Assembly (NCBI GenBank): GCA_907163345.1
Contig: CAJQUN010000221.1
Coordinates: forward strand, 124,001-188,000
Reading direction: 5' to 3'
DNA from: Haberlea rhodopensis
Taxonomy: Eukaryota > Streptophyta > Magnoliopsida > Lamiales > Gesneriaceae
Length of the DNA: 64,000 nucleotides
The notes beneath the pieces are model-generated. The model had not been told where the DNA came from. It saw only the letters and a program-made list of their open reading frames with translations, and searched no databases. Both the position numbers and the translations under genes were made by a program. Shown here piece after piece: positions 36,821 to 48,347 of this stretch (position 1 is its first letter; every line of letters begins with the position of its first letter).

Positions 36821-37832
36821 CATTCATCAATATTAAATATCAAAAGATAAACATGCATCACATACATCAACATAAATAAACGTGACATGGTTATAGCCCC
36901 AACTACTGATTTTCTCAAGCCAATGAGAAAATCTAAAAGGTCAACCTAAGGGTAACTTCTCCAAGCACATCTTCGGTCCTTTTGTGAATGGCCTCATCGT
37001 AACGCACCATGGTCCAACTCCATTGATCTCCATCAACAAAACTATAACTATACTTTATAACAACTACATGATATAGAGAAGTCGTCGAGTTATATTCGAG
37101 AGGAAGCATAGGGGAGGGAATACATTCAGAAAATATAGAGAAAGCACGACACACATGCCGTATTAAAATTACAACCATTCACAAAATTCCTATCTAATAG
37201 GTCATAGGGCTATAAACATGTACCATACTCAAACAACACATAAAACATGTTAGGACTTACAAATTAATGAATTAAATTCTAAACATTTTAAAATTTAATT
37301 CTATGTTCATAAACTGTAAAAATAAAATTAGGAAAATTATAGCACACTCAGGGCATCACATGCCTCGGACACCCGCCTACGCAAGGGGCGCGGACGCCCA
37401 CCAAGCTCAAGCCGGTCGCCGGCCTCAAGCTCAAGTCGGTCGCCCCTTGGGCAATCACCGGTCGCCCCTAAAGCTCAAGCCGATCGCCCATCTTGGTGAT
37501 GCCTCGGTCGCCCGCCCTTGTAAGGGCTCGGTCGCCCGCCCTTGCATGGCACGGTCGCCCGACTTGCAAGCTCCTGTCGCTCGACTATCGAGCAACGCTC
37601 GCCCGTCTTGCTAGGGTCAGCCACGAGCATACATATGTATCTTATACACAAATATACGTTAATATATCATATATATTGTACGATGATTTGCACATACAAA
37701 TCTCATATGTTTATTATAACATATCTAATATGTTCTTATAGTTTCGATTAGCATGTAACAATAACTCAAAGCATGATAAAACAATTTATCACATAGCCCC
37801 GATATGAGCTTCGTACATGGCTCTGATACCAC
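36241..37832 (-). mobile_element. 5' leader of copia element 2
   Basis: Non-coding leader with an (AT)n run near 36794-36820, a GC-rich repeat block at 37380-37620, and the primer-binding site TGGTATCAGAGCC (minus strand) ending one base before the LTR at 37833. Confidence 0.75.
37380..37620. repeat. CGGTCGCC repeat block in copia leader
   Basis: Six exact copies of CGGTCGCC and several variants (CCGATCGCCC, CTGTCGCTCG, ACGCTCGCCCG), interleaved with CTCAAGC words, in an otherwise AT-rich leader. The core CGGTCGCC also occurs in the GATC cluster of the gypsy LTR at 4669-6694. Confidence 0.75.
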
Positions 37833-38180
37833 TGTAAGGAATCCCGCTATCAAATATTATAGCGGAATAATTATCGGATTCCCACTGAGGACCTATACGA
37901 AGTATTCATATCGGGTGTCAAGAGTTATACCTTTGTAGCGTGTTTGATGCAGAATCCTCGAAGCAAAACGTCCACGAGTCACGAGCTAAACTTTTCAAGT
38001 TTCTACGGTATCCACATGATCAAATCGAAAGGGATGTTGACGTTATCGAGTTGCTCGACTCAATAACTCAACTGGAACAAAGACACAAGATGTCGAAGAA
38101 GAATGACGGCCATGTCTGTCTGCTAGGTTAAGCTATCGAAATTAATTCTCAATCAACGTCTGATCACCTTTTAACCTAAT

Positions 38181-38228
<48 letters not shown>

Positions 38229-39353
38229 ATAAAGAAACGGCTAATCGGTCTTCCCAAACCCTTGGGCCCGAGTTCTTCTTTTATCCTTGTATATCGCATA
38301 TTAATATATATATCTATATATATATATATATATATATAATTGGCCCATTAATTTATGCTTAGGACTTTCCTAAACCATTTTAATTCATCCAATGAATTTA
38401 ACTCCCTTTATCGATTTAATCTTTTGCGCGACCCGTTAGGATCTTGTAACGTTGACAGTGATATAAAATCTAATTTTATGTCACAAGCAATGAACGGTAT
38501 CTAGCAACACATCAAGGCTACCCAAGTTATAAGAATGTCATTGACTCGACATAACCTATGGTCTGTGATAATATTCACAATGTAACTTAATCCGTTTGTC
38601 CTATGTGCTTAGATTAAACACGAGTCGTGGAATAAGTCATACTCATATAGTCCAATCTTTTGTTTCTTGATCCCCAAGTAGACTATAATAAACGAATAAG
38701 CTCGATATCACATATCGACTCATTCGAGCATGGCCATGCATTTTAGTCTCACTTAATCAAGGGCCAAACACTTCTCCTGTTATGTAGGATGGACATATCC
38801 TATCTTGATCACTCAACACCCCTCTACATAATTCGTGGTGTATCCAATGATTGTCTTTATAGTTTACCCTGTTACAGGTAACATTTGACAATATCAATAT
38901 ACACAACTCCTTATATTGAGATCTCTGGTGATCTCAAGTCGTAAGGATTACATACATTATTATCACTATGAGAATTGCTTATGACATTCATATAACTATC
39001 CATGTAGCATTCTCATGGTGGGTCTGTCCAGTACATAGTTCTCTATCATATACATGCATTGATTTAATATCTCATATCCATGAACAAATTCATCAACCAA
39101 TACATACTAGTCTCAATGCATTATCATTATCATAATACATGATAATACTTGACTAGGGACAATCTTAAAGAATAATACAATATTATTCTAAGGACATTAA
39201 CATATAAATAAATATATATATATATATATATTTATTCATATTACACAGATACTAGAATAATATATAATAATGAATTGCCTTTAATAAAATCATATTACAT
39301 TGTATGCCAAAATCAATCATTCTAATGAGTTGTCTTAAGGCATATCACAAACA
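37833..39353 (-). mobile_element. 5' LTR of copia element 2
   Basis: It is 1521 bp and pairs with 29132-30577. It is longer mainly because (AT)n runs have expanded at about 38183-38225, 38310-38338 and 39214-39236. It is followed by the TSD CTTCA (39354-39358). Confidence 0.9.
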
Positions 39354-39613
39354 CTTCACGTGTAATAAGTACCAAAACAACATATGTTTCATACAAATTT
39401 CATGTGTAACTAGTACCAAAATTGTATAGGTTTTATACCAACTTCATATGTAACTAATACCAAAATTTTATATGTTTCATACAAACACATGTAATAAGTA
39501 CCGAATATAGTATATGTTTCATACCAATATCATGTGTAACATGTACCAAAATTATATAAATTTCTTACAAAATTTCATGTATAGCTTGTACAAAAATTGT
39601 ATAGATTTAATAC
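39354..39613. repeat. 44-bp tandem array, part 3
   Basis: Forward-orientation units continue after copia element 2. Joining 29131 to 39359 restores a standard unit. The pattern fades out by about 39613. Confidence 0.8.
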
Positions 39614-41765
39614 CTACTGTAATGATTTCTCAAAATTAAAAGTTCAAATTTTAATAGAGGGGTATCAAAGTCATTTATTAAGTAGGGAATTAGAAACAAA
39701 ATTTGAGTTGCAGTACAAAGTTTGAATTGTATTTGTCTGTCTTGATAACTGATTCCATATTTATGTTTCACTGTAGTGATTTTTGTTTTAGTTTCCCCTC
39801 GAGTTTACCAATTTTAAATTGATTTTTTAAGGCTTCACATCGTCATCCAAATTTATCAATTTGCCAACAAGAAAAATGGACGATGTCCCAAAATTTGAAG
39901 TCTTGAATATAAAGGGGTCGCTTGGTTTGAAGGATGTGATTATTGAATGATTAATAAAAAAAGTGATAAAACAATGTATAATTAAGGATGTTGAAAATGT
40001 TCTGTTAAATAATATTAGGTTTGATATGTTTTTTACGTGGAGGATAAATATAGGAAATTTTGACGAAATGACTAAAATATCCCTGTAAACCTAGTAAAGC
40101 ATCTTCAATTTTGTGTCGCGTATTCTTCTCCTCTCAGTTCTCACACACGCACACTCTATCGTAGAAAAGCGAATACATCGTCCTAAATCTTTCCCCAGCT
40201 CTTCCCAAATTTTAAAAGTTGTACCACTTCATACAGAAACTTAATACGGGTAGACGAATTTGGAAAATTAATCTTTTTCTCATCTGAATCCTCCAAAATC
40301 CACCATAAAGTAACCCAAATAGACGAAGAAAAATCCCAATGGCGGCTCTTACTTTCTCGTTGTCTATGTTAATGGCTGAAAGATTTAAAATCCAAAAAGG
40401 ATCCAAGTAGAATAGAAGAAATTTAACAGTGTGAACATACACGTTGGCAAACCCGAGTCTCTGTGTGTTCCATCCAAACACACAGAGAATGCGGAATATT
40501 GATAGGTAAGCTAAAGAAATGTCCCAAAAATCAAGAACTTCTATGATCCACTGAGGTCGAGTCTCAACAGTTCTTTCCTCATAAAATCAAAATCCACCAT
40601 AAAGAGCAGAAAAAATATCACAGAATCCATTTTTGTATTTTCGTCACTTACAGAATCGGGTAATTAATCAAAGTCCATATTTGCTAATTTACGTTCGAAA
40701 AGAGATGAAAATGGCTTTTTGTTTCACAGCAACGAGGTTCACTTCTGTCTCCCCTCAGATTTAAATTTCACAGATCCGAGTGATTGAGGCTGCTGCGAAT
40801 TGTGATGTCGTGTTGGAACTGGAAAGGAAGCACTTTCTCCCCTTTATCATGTATACTGTACAACAAGAGTTAAATTGTACCAGGTGGGTTGGTGGGATTC
40901 TTTTCATGGGTTTAGTCAGCCTTTTTCACGGGCTTGCAGGAAAAGGATGTTTTGTTTAAAATCCAACCAAACGTTAGATAAAGCACTTAATCATGCATTT
41001 ATCCAGCCTAAACCTACCTACCAAACATTGCCAAAGAGTATAACTAAATCAGTGTCAATTGAATAATTAGTTAGCATGACAATGTTCTCAAACCAAGTCA
41101 ATCATTCATAGACAATGGAGCCAATTTGTCGGCAGTTTTCCAGCCTTCTGATGAGACACGTTCCACAAGACATCCATATCCTTTACAACCTCATCTTTAA
41201 GAGCGTCCCGTGACTCCAACATGTGCAACATATGTTTTTTGTCGTCAAATTCTACAAAATATAAAGCAAACCCATTACCTAAAATTCTGATACTGCAATT
41301 CGCAGAATGCTGAGAAATAGTTAAACTAGTGTATTGCCCGAGCAATTCTTTTCGAAATCTTAATTTTTCCCTGAAATTCTCCAGATTTCTTCAAGCTATG
41401 CACAAAATTTACCTCAAAAGTAAAAGCTTAAATCTTCGGCCACCTCCATAAGCTCCAACTTTACAGAATCAACTTCGTCCACATGATGTTTGCTGAATAA
41501 CATCATCTTTGCCATTATTATTTGGTTAGATTTCTGCTAGGTTTCCCCTTTCAAAACTACTGTGGACCTGTGGTGGATGGAGAGAAGGCTGAACAAATAA
41601 AAATATATGGGGGTGTTTGGTGGTTTTTAAATAATATGAAGGATATTTTAGTACTTTTGAATCACTTAGACTTAGGGAGCTAAGACAGAGATTATGGATG
41701 TGGAGTTTGAAAAACAACTTAATTATGTATTTTAGGTGAATTTGCTCATATTATATTATTATTAT
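39614..41765. other. intergenic region upstream of PTB gene
   Basis: I recognise no gene. GTCGCTTGGTTTGAAGGATG near 39918 and a roughly complementary CCTACCTACCAAAC near 41010 could be ends of a non-autonomous transposon, but no clean TSD is seen. Two minus-strand frames (41515 to about 41412, starting MAKMMLFSKHH, and 41345-41106, containing VEFDDKKHMLHML) look like pieces of a small gene or pseudogene; an in-frame TGA ends the first. No family recognised. Confidence 0.4.
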
Positions 41766-41782
41766 TATTTATATATATATAC
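41764..41782 (+). promoter_or_regulatory. TATA-like stretch of PTB gene
   Basis: TTTATATATATATAC lies about 30 bases before a likely transcript start near 41800, upstream of a plausible non-coding first exon ending CTTCGTCAG at 41857 (donor GTGCCT). The leader intron would be 41858-42611. Confidence 0.5.
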
Positions 41783-42627
41783 AAACAAATATCGTTCTAT
41801 GGTATTCGCTCGACCGCTCGGTTCTATTGCATTCTCTGAACCCTAAATCTTCGTCAGGTGCCTTCTTAACCCCCCGTAGTTTTGCTAATGCTCTGATTGT
41901 CAGAATTTTATTCAATTTGAATTTCGTGAATCTTTTTGTATTTGGTCGTTCATTAGATTTGTTCAATTCTTTGACTGATAAATGTAATGACCCAGCTTCT
42001 GAGTTTTATGTCGTAATTTAATTGGTTTTTGGTTTATTGAAAATCACTTTTTTGGATGATTGTGGTTGTGCGTCTGGTATTTTCTTGGGAACTGGGTCTT
42101 GTCTGGCATTGTTCATTTTAGACGTTGTTTCGAGTTGGTATTTGTTTGTAGTATGTTTTTCTTCGTATGAAAGTGAGGTTCTGCTTTCTTCTTATGGTCG
42201 ATATTTCTTTTAGTCTGAACTAAGCTTGTGAATTACAAGTGTTGAGTTTGATTGAAGAAATGTTGTTTTCTGTCCATCTGAATAAAATGAATTTCATTTA
42301 GGAAATTGATTATTAAACTCTAATTTCATGTTTCCACTTGTAGCTTACGTGATTTGGAGTGTCATTTTTACAGAAAGCTTTATGCATTTTTGTCAAACAT
42401 TCAAGAATTGAGTCTATTGGCCTTAACTAATGGGTCAATAAAATTCAGTTAGATAGGTCGTGGTTTTTTTGTGGTTATTCCTTTCTTATGTTTGTCAGTT
42501 TATGTATTTCTTTGCGATTACAGTTACATGGAAATTTATATTTTTGATCGACCTCTGATCGTGTGCTCTGCTCAATTTATGATGGAAACTGAAAAGTTAA
42601 TTCGTTTGCAGTTTGGGCCAGTGCGAA

Positions 42628-45600
42628 ATGTCATCTGTTTCGAGCCAGCCACAGTTCCGCTACACACAAACTCCTTCCAAGGTTCTTCATCTGAGAAACT
42701 TACCTTGGGAATGTACTGAAGAGGAACTGGTAGAACTGGGGAAGCCATTTGGCAAAGTTGTTAACACAAAGTGTAATGTTGGTGCAAATAAAAATCAAGC
42801 TTTTATTGAATTCGTAAGTGTGTATTATACTTTCTTCTCTTTTATTCCTTATTTACTGTTGTTGATTCAATCACGATGATTTATATTGTCTTGACTTTCT
42901 GAGGTTTCATTTCTTCATGTCTTTGTAGGCAGAAACTAATCAAGCCATTTCTATGATATCATATTATTCATCATCCTCAGAGCCAGCTATGGTACGAGGA
43001 AAAACCGTGTATGTACAATATTCCAACAGGCAAGAAATAGTAAACAATAAAACTACTGCAGATGTCGCTGGAAATGTGCTCTTGGTAACTATTGAGGGGA
43101 ATGATGCACGTCTTGTGAGCATTGATGTCCTACATTTGGTAAGATATCGAGAATCTTCAACATGAACTCAGAGCAATGAATTTTGTCCATGATAGATGGA
43201 TGTACTTGATGAATTTTTTGTGTATAGATTGTAGTACACCATGATTTTTTAAGCTTTAATTTGACAAGAATGTGAATTAATCAGCAGGCACTTGTGAAGG
43301 ATATATCTTCAATGGCAGCTTAATGCATCGGGAGAAAGAGCGCATGTGTGTTTGTCTCCTTTCTCCTTCCCTTAACACTGGCTCTTTCTTCCATTCTTCC
43401 TCTACACGTCTCTACTCCTAAATGCCTAGGAGCTTCAAATAATTTTCGCTCTCTTTGTTTTCAGATTTCTGAACCTCACTTCCTTTTTGTACATGCTATT
43501 TTTCTATTCTTTAAGTAGCATAGTAACTATACACTATATTATAATGGTTAAAGGAAATACTAACTTGTTAGGATTTAGTTGTCCAAGGAAAAACGATATC
43601 CATAATTGGGGAAGAACATGGAATTGTGCAGAACTTTGAAAAATATCTTAGCATCATGGAAATATCGAAGGTGGTTTATCTCAAAAATATTTTGACAGCG
43701 TCAGCCATAGCTGTGTCCTACATATTTTCTTATGGCCATGATATGTATGATTTTTTTTCTTTAATCTTTAAGTTTGTGATGATGGGGCCTTGAAGATGTG
43801 GTGGTGTTTTTAAGATTATGGAGGATGAGCATTTTCAGCATCCACTGTGAGATTGTGTGAAAGACCTTTATTGTCGGAGGTTGAAATTTGGTGAAGATGG
43901 GCGAGGAGTTAGCTGCAAAAGTTAGAAGTGGGTATAAAAATTGCTACGGCTTTTAAGATAGTGATCTGACTGGGGACTTGGTATCTATGGATGAATGACA
44001 TATACTTACTATATGTTCACAAAGGTTTTGTGAGTCAAACGTTGGGCTAGAATTAGAATTTTCAATCAATCAAAATTATTAAAAATGCCCAAGCTGCTTG
44101 TAAATACGTTTATATTATTTTCAAATAGATGTTCCTGTGACTATTTCGTGTCTGTTTGTTTGCATGTAACTGTGCATCATGAGGTATTGGGTAAAGTTCC
44201 TGGTATAGTCTCATATTTTCTTGCCTTATAATTTTTTTTCATGTTGCTTCGTCTTTCTCCGCAATCAAGCAGTTTGTTTCCTGCTTTACAATTGTCGCAA
44301 AATGTAAACTAAGTCAGTATTATTAGCAATTTCATGTTGCTTCATCTTTCTCCGCAATCAAGCAGTTAGTTTCCTGCTTTTTCAGTTGTATAAAACTATA
44401 TTCTGGGTTGGGATTACTGTAATCTCTGAAGCTTTTCTTAATGATATTTAGGCTAAAGTTTGTAAATTTTATATCTTATCTGGAATTACTTACCAGTGTT
44501 TTAAGAAGTGTGAAAAGCGAGGACTTAGCATGATTGAGCGCGAACGCAAATCAAAAGCTACTATTCGGGTAGAAGTGCGGAAAAATGGTCAACCTAAGGT
44601 TGACAGAATTAAGCGTGAAAAGGGTTTTTGAGATAAAACTTTAAATTTTCCGCATGAAGTGCAGTAAGCGCGGAAAAGCAACAGTTTTTTGGAAAAAAAT
44701 AAATTACTTTTTTAAAAATTATTTAAATAATAAATAATTATTTATATAAAATATTTTAACAAAAAAAAAACCTAAAGCTAATCTCTTTCAGCCTCACCAA
44801 AAAAAAACCCCCCAAATGCCAAAACACTTTGGGGTCATTCCATCTATTGATTGAATTGATATAATTAAAATTATATTGAAAATTACAAGCGTTTTTTTAC
44901 TCTTAAGCTTGTACTAAACCTGCTTAAGCTTGACCACGATGCGTCATCTCGCTTCACGCTTTTTAGAACCTTGATTCTTACCACAAGACTTAGACTGCTC
45001 TTTTGTCAGCATGAGTTATCTTACTGCTACTACATGCCATGTTTTCTTTTACTCTGGACAACAACCTCTAATTGTTGTATAGTATCGAAATGAAGAATGG
45101 TTTTGCAGTTTTCTTTTTCTTTTCTTTTTTGTTGTGTATGAGATTTGCCTTTTTAACTTGTAATCTAATTCTATTATAGTCGTTAGTAGCTGGTATAGTT
45201 ATTAAACCTGTCTTATTTGCAGGTGTTTTCTGCGTTTGGGTTTGTGCACAAGATTACTACATTTGAGAAGACTGCTGGTTTTCAGGTGTATTTCTCTGCT
45301 AAAACCTTTTATATTGTCGATTTGCATTCGTAGATGAGACTACTGTCTCTCACACTAATTTTTTGCTTTCCTTGTCAGGCTCTTGTTCAGTTTTCTGATA
45401 CAGAAACTGCTTCTGCTGCAAAGGATGCTCTTGACGGAAGAAGCATTCCAAGGTGATGTGAGTTTCATATATTAGGTTCATGTTTATCCCCTGTTGTGAA
45501 TCACTTGTCTGAGTTACATCACAAAAGCCCGTCACCTTCAATCCTGAAAAGACCTCGATAGACAATTTCTCAACTAAATTATGTATTGGCTAGATTGGTG

Positions 45601-48347
45601 GTATCCTTCTTTTGGAAACCGTTATCTTAGAAGTTGAATAGAAAATGAGTTGATTTGCTAAAAACCATCGGTAACATAAATTGATGATTTTATTACTTTA
45701 ATCAGTAAATAGATTATAAGAAAGAAAAAAAAACAAAATATCTTAAGAATTTATATTTCTAAAAATGCCCCCCCTATTGTTGCCTTATGAGTTATAACAT
45801 CCTGCAATCATACCGATGACGACTAAAACCTACGAGCGGGTACAAAGCAACACTGGCAGTAGTGAACGATGCTACTAAAGAAGAAGGGAGAGGGGAGCCT
45901 CTACTGTGGTTAGGTTCCTCTGAGACTCTAGATTTTTGGTGTATGCGCTTCGTCGATAAAATCGATCCTTGAATTTTAAAATTGTGCGAAGTCGGTCCAA
46001 GCCAACGAAGAATAAGTGAGAGCAAGAATGTTCGGGTGCCAAAAGAGATTGGAGATATTACTTGAAAGAATGATTGCGAAAATGTGTATTGTCCCCCTTT
46101 TTCTAGGTTCCCCTTACTGGGAGAAAGCATCACCACAACCAGGCTACAGGCAATCGTATTGACTAGTTATTGAGAAGGACTATTGATGTCAGTGTTGACC
46201 ATTTAGTGAGATTGAAGTTACAAAGCTATCACAATTGTATCTCATACAGTATCTGGTTTTGACAGCCTTTGCTTTATATGCTACATAGTTGTTTTATATC
46301 GTTTCCATCATATTTCTCTTATCCACATGGTTACAATGGCTAAGCTTGGTAGTTTTATTTTCATTTGTGAAACGTACATTTTACTAAATCACTCATCGCC
46401 TGTGTAGTGATTTGCTATCTTTTTCCGTGTGTGCCAGTTATTTGATTCCAGAGTTGGGACCATGTTCCCTTAAGATCACATATTCTGCGCATACAGATCT
46501 GAGTGTAAAATTCCAGTCTCATCGCAGTAGGTAAACTGATTCTTTTTTTACAATTTCTATTCAAATAATAGATCATAATGGCTGGCATCTTGATGTTGTA
46601 CTTTCTTATTTTAGGAATTTATATATGAAACTTTTACCTCGGTTTGTTTCATTCCTTTGACTTTTACTTGTATTTAGACATTTCTGTTGGTTGTGTTGTG
46701 TTAATTCAGGGATTATACCAACCCTCTACTCCCTGTCGCTCCTTCAGCTATCGACGCAAGCAGCCAGGTGAACATTGGAGAAATATTTTTTCCTTTATGT
46801 TAGATTTTTTGGAATCTTGCACCTTTCTTAACTTCTTGTGCCTGTTTCTTAACACACTGAACACGCAATATCTGTTCATACTAACTTTTCAACCAAATTA
46901 TTGCATCTAAAGAACCCATTTTACTCGTGCAAATAAGGTTGCTAACATATATCTGCCTCACATCATAATTGCAAGGTTTAAACTCCTTTACTTGCAATGC
47001 TTGTTTGTGTTTACAGTTCAGTTTAGGAGTTGATGGCAAAAAACTGGAGCCAGAGAGCAATGTTCTTCTTGCTTCTATTGAAAACATGCAATATGCAGTC
47101 ACTCTGGATGTTTTACAAACGGTAAACACCTTCACACGTTGGAACCGAGAATCCTTTTGACATTTTTATCATATCATTCAATTATTGACGCTTCCCTGCT
47201 ACAATTGTTTTGTGTCCCAAGGTCTTTTCGGCTTTTGGTCCGGTATTAAAGATTGCCATGTTTGATAAAAATGGGGGTCTTCAGGCTTTGATACAGTATC
47301 CTGGTATGAACTTCAGTAACCTGCCTTACCTGCTCTTTTTATTACCTTTTGCTAGCATGATTTCCTCGATAATTCTAGGAAAACGAACTATATCAATGAA
47401 AGCATCATATTTGTGATTGATATTTCTATTTTTCATTTATTTGTGTGTATCTCTCTTTTGTGTAGAGAGAGAGAGAGAGAGAGAGAGATCGAACATTGCA
47501 ATTACAAAAACCAACAAAAAATTGATGCAATTCTCCATAGTACAGTGTGATATGTCATCATTTGGACTCGAGTTTGTACTAGCACAACCTCGAATTCATA
47601 AAATGATCTTGAACTCTCATTTACTTCCATATTTTGGAATTAGGACAAAATGGTAATGCCCTTGTTTTGGATGGTTAAAAATTGTGATTGTGCATTGCAT
47701 GCACTGAGAACTCAATGAACTTTTTACTCTTGGAACAAGTATTAGAAAACAGGCACTAATATATGGACTGGCAGATGTACAAACCGCTGTTGTTGCAAAG
47801 GAAGCTTTGGAAGGGCATTGCATTTACGATGGCGGGTACTGCAAGCTTCATATCACATATTCTCGACACACGGATCTCAGCATCAAAGTAAGACCCTTTT
47901 ATGCTAAAGATATCAAACAGAGGCCTTGCTAGTATCTTCTAATTGTCTCCTCTTCAACTATAGGGGCATGTTTTTTTTCTTTTTAACTCATGAGCTTCTT
48001 TTCAGATCAATAATGATAGGAGCAGAGACTATACCATTCCCAATACTCCTGTCTTGAACTCCCAACTCTCAATGCTAGGACAACGGCAGTATCCATTGGG
48101 AGCTCCAGGTGCTCAAGCTTACAACACGACACAATATGCTCCAGGTCCTCATACCATGCCTCCACATTCTGCAGGATGGAACCCCACTTCGTCAATGCCT
48201 CAATCTATGCCGATGCAAATGCATAATTACCCTTATGTCCCGCATGGAGTTGGTCCTCCTGCAATGGGCCACGGTATGGGTCCCCCTCAGGGCCAGAATG
48301 GGCTGCCACACTCGTCCCCAATGCCCCCGTATCAGCATCCTCAATAG
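42628..48347 (+). CDS. PTB: polypyrimidine tract-binding protein (PTB1/2 type)
   Basis: RNA-binding splicing regulator of the plant PTB1/PTB2 group, acting in nucleus and cytoplasm on pyrimidine-rich RNA (family knowledge). Exons by eye: 42628-42813, 42929-43138, 45223-45285, 45379-45452, 46438-46530, 46710-46767, 47017-47121, 47222-47303, 47775-47887, 48006-48347. All introns are GT-AG; the total is 1326 nt, 441 residues, with no stop, close to the family's usual size. It starts MSSVSSQPQF and has three RRMs: RRM1 from VLHLRNLPWECTEEEL, RRM2 from NVLLVTIEGNDARLVS, RRM3 from NVLLASIENMQYAVT. The C-terminal ~95 residues are Pro/Met/Gln/Gly-rich and probably disordered. A non-coding exon probably lies at about 41800-41857. 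Intron 2 of the coding part (43139-45222) is long and may hold a poison exon. Exact splice sites need transcript data. Confidence 0.9.
43288..43345 (+). other. candidate poison exon in PTB intron
   Basis: Acceptor TTAATCAGCAG ends at 43287 and a GT donor follows at 43346. Inclusion after the upstream exon (phase 0) would add 11 residues and then TAA at 43321. It is followed by a pyrimidine-rich stretch (43351-43420, with TCTCCTTTCTCCTTCCC) of the kind PTB proteins bind. Arabidopsis PTB1/PTB2 are known to limit themselves by splicing to nonsense-mediated-decay isoforms; that this exon does so here is inference. Confidence 0.35.
44238..44380 (+). repeat. direct duplication in PTB intron
   Basis: A 50-bp segment starting TTCATGTTGCTTC at 44238-44287 recurs at 44331-44380 with two or three differences, an offset of 93 bp. 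Both copies contain the pyrimidine-rich word CTTTCTCCGC. Confidence 0.75.
45760..46165. other. atypical block inside PTB intron
   Basis: Less AT-rich than the surrounding intron, with a 114-residue minus-strand open frame (46136-45792) of no recognised family. It may be a transposon-derived insertion; I cannot identify ends or a TSD. Confidence 0.3.
47464..47488. repeat. (GA)n microsatellite in PTB intron
   Basis: Uninterrupted AG dinucleotides, about 12 copies, in the intron between the two exons that encode RRM3. Confidence 0.9.

Noticed and set aside
39914..41031. Possible 1.1-kb non-autonomous transposon between GGTTTGAAGGATG and CCTACCTACCAAAC.
   Set aside because: The ends are only loosely complementary and no duplication flanks them.
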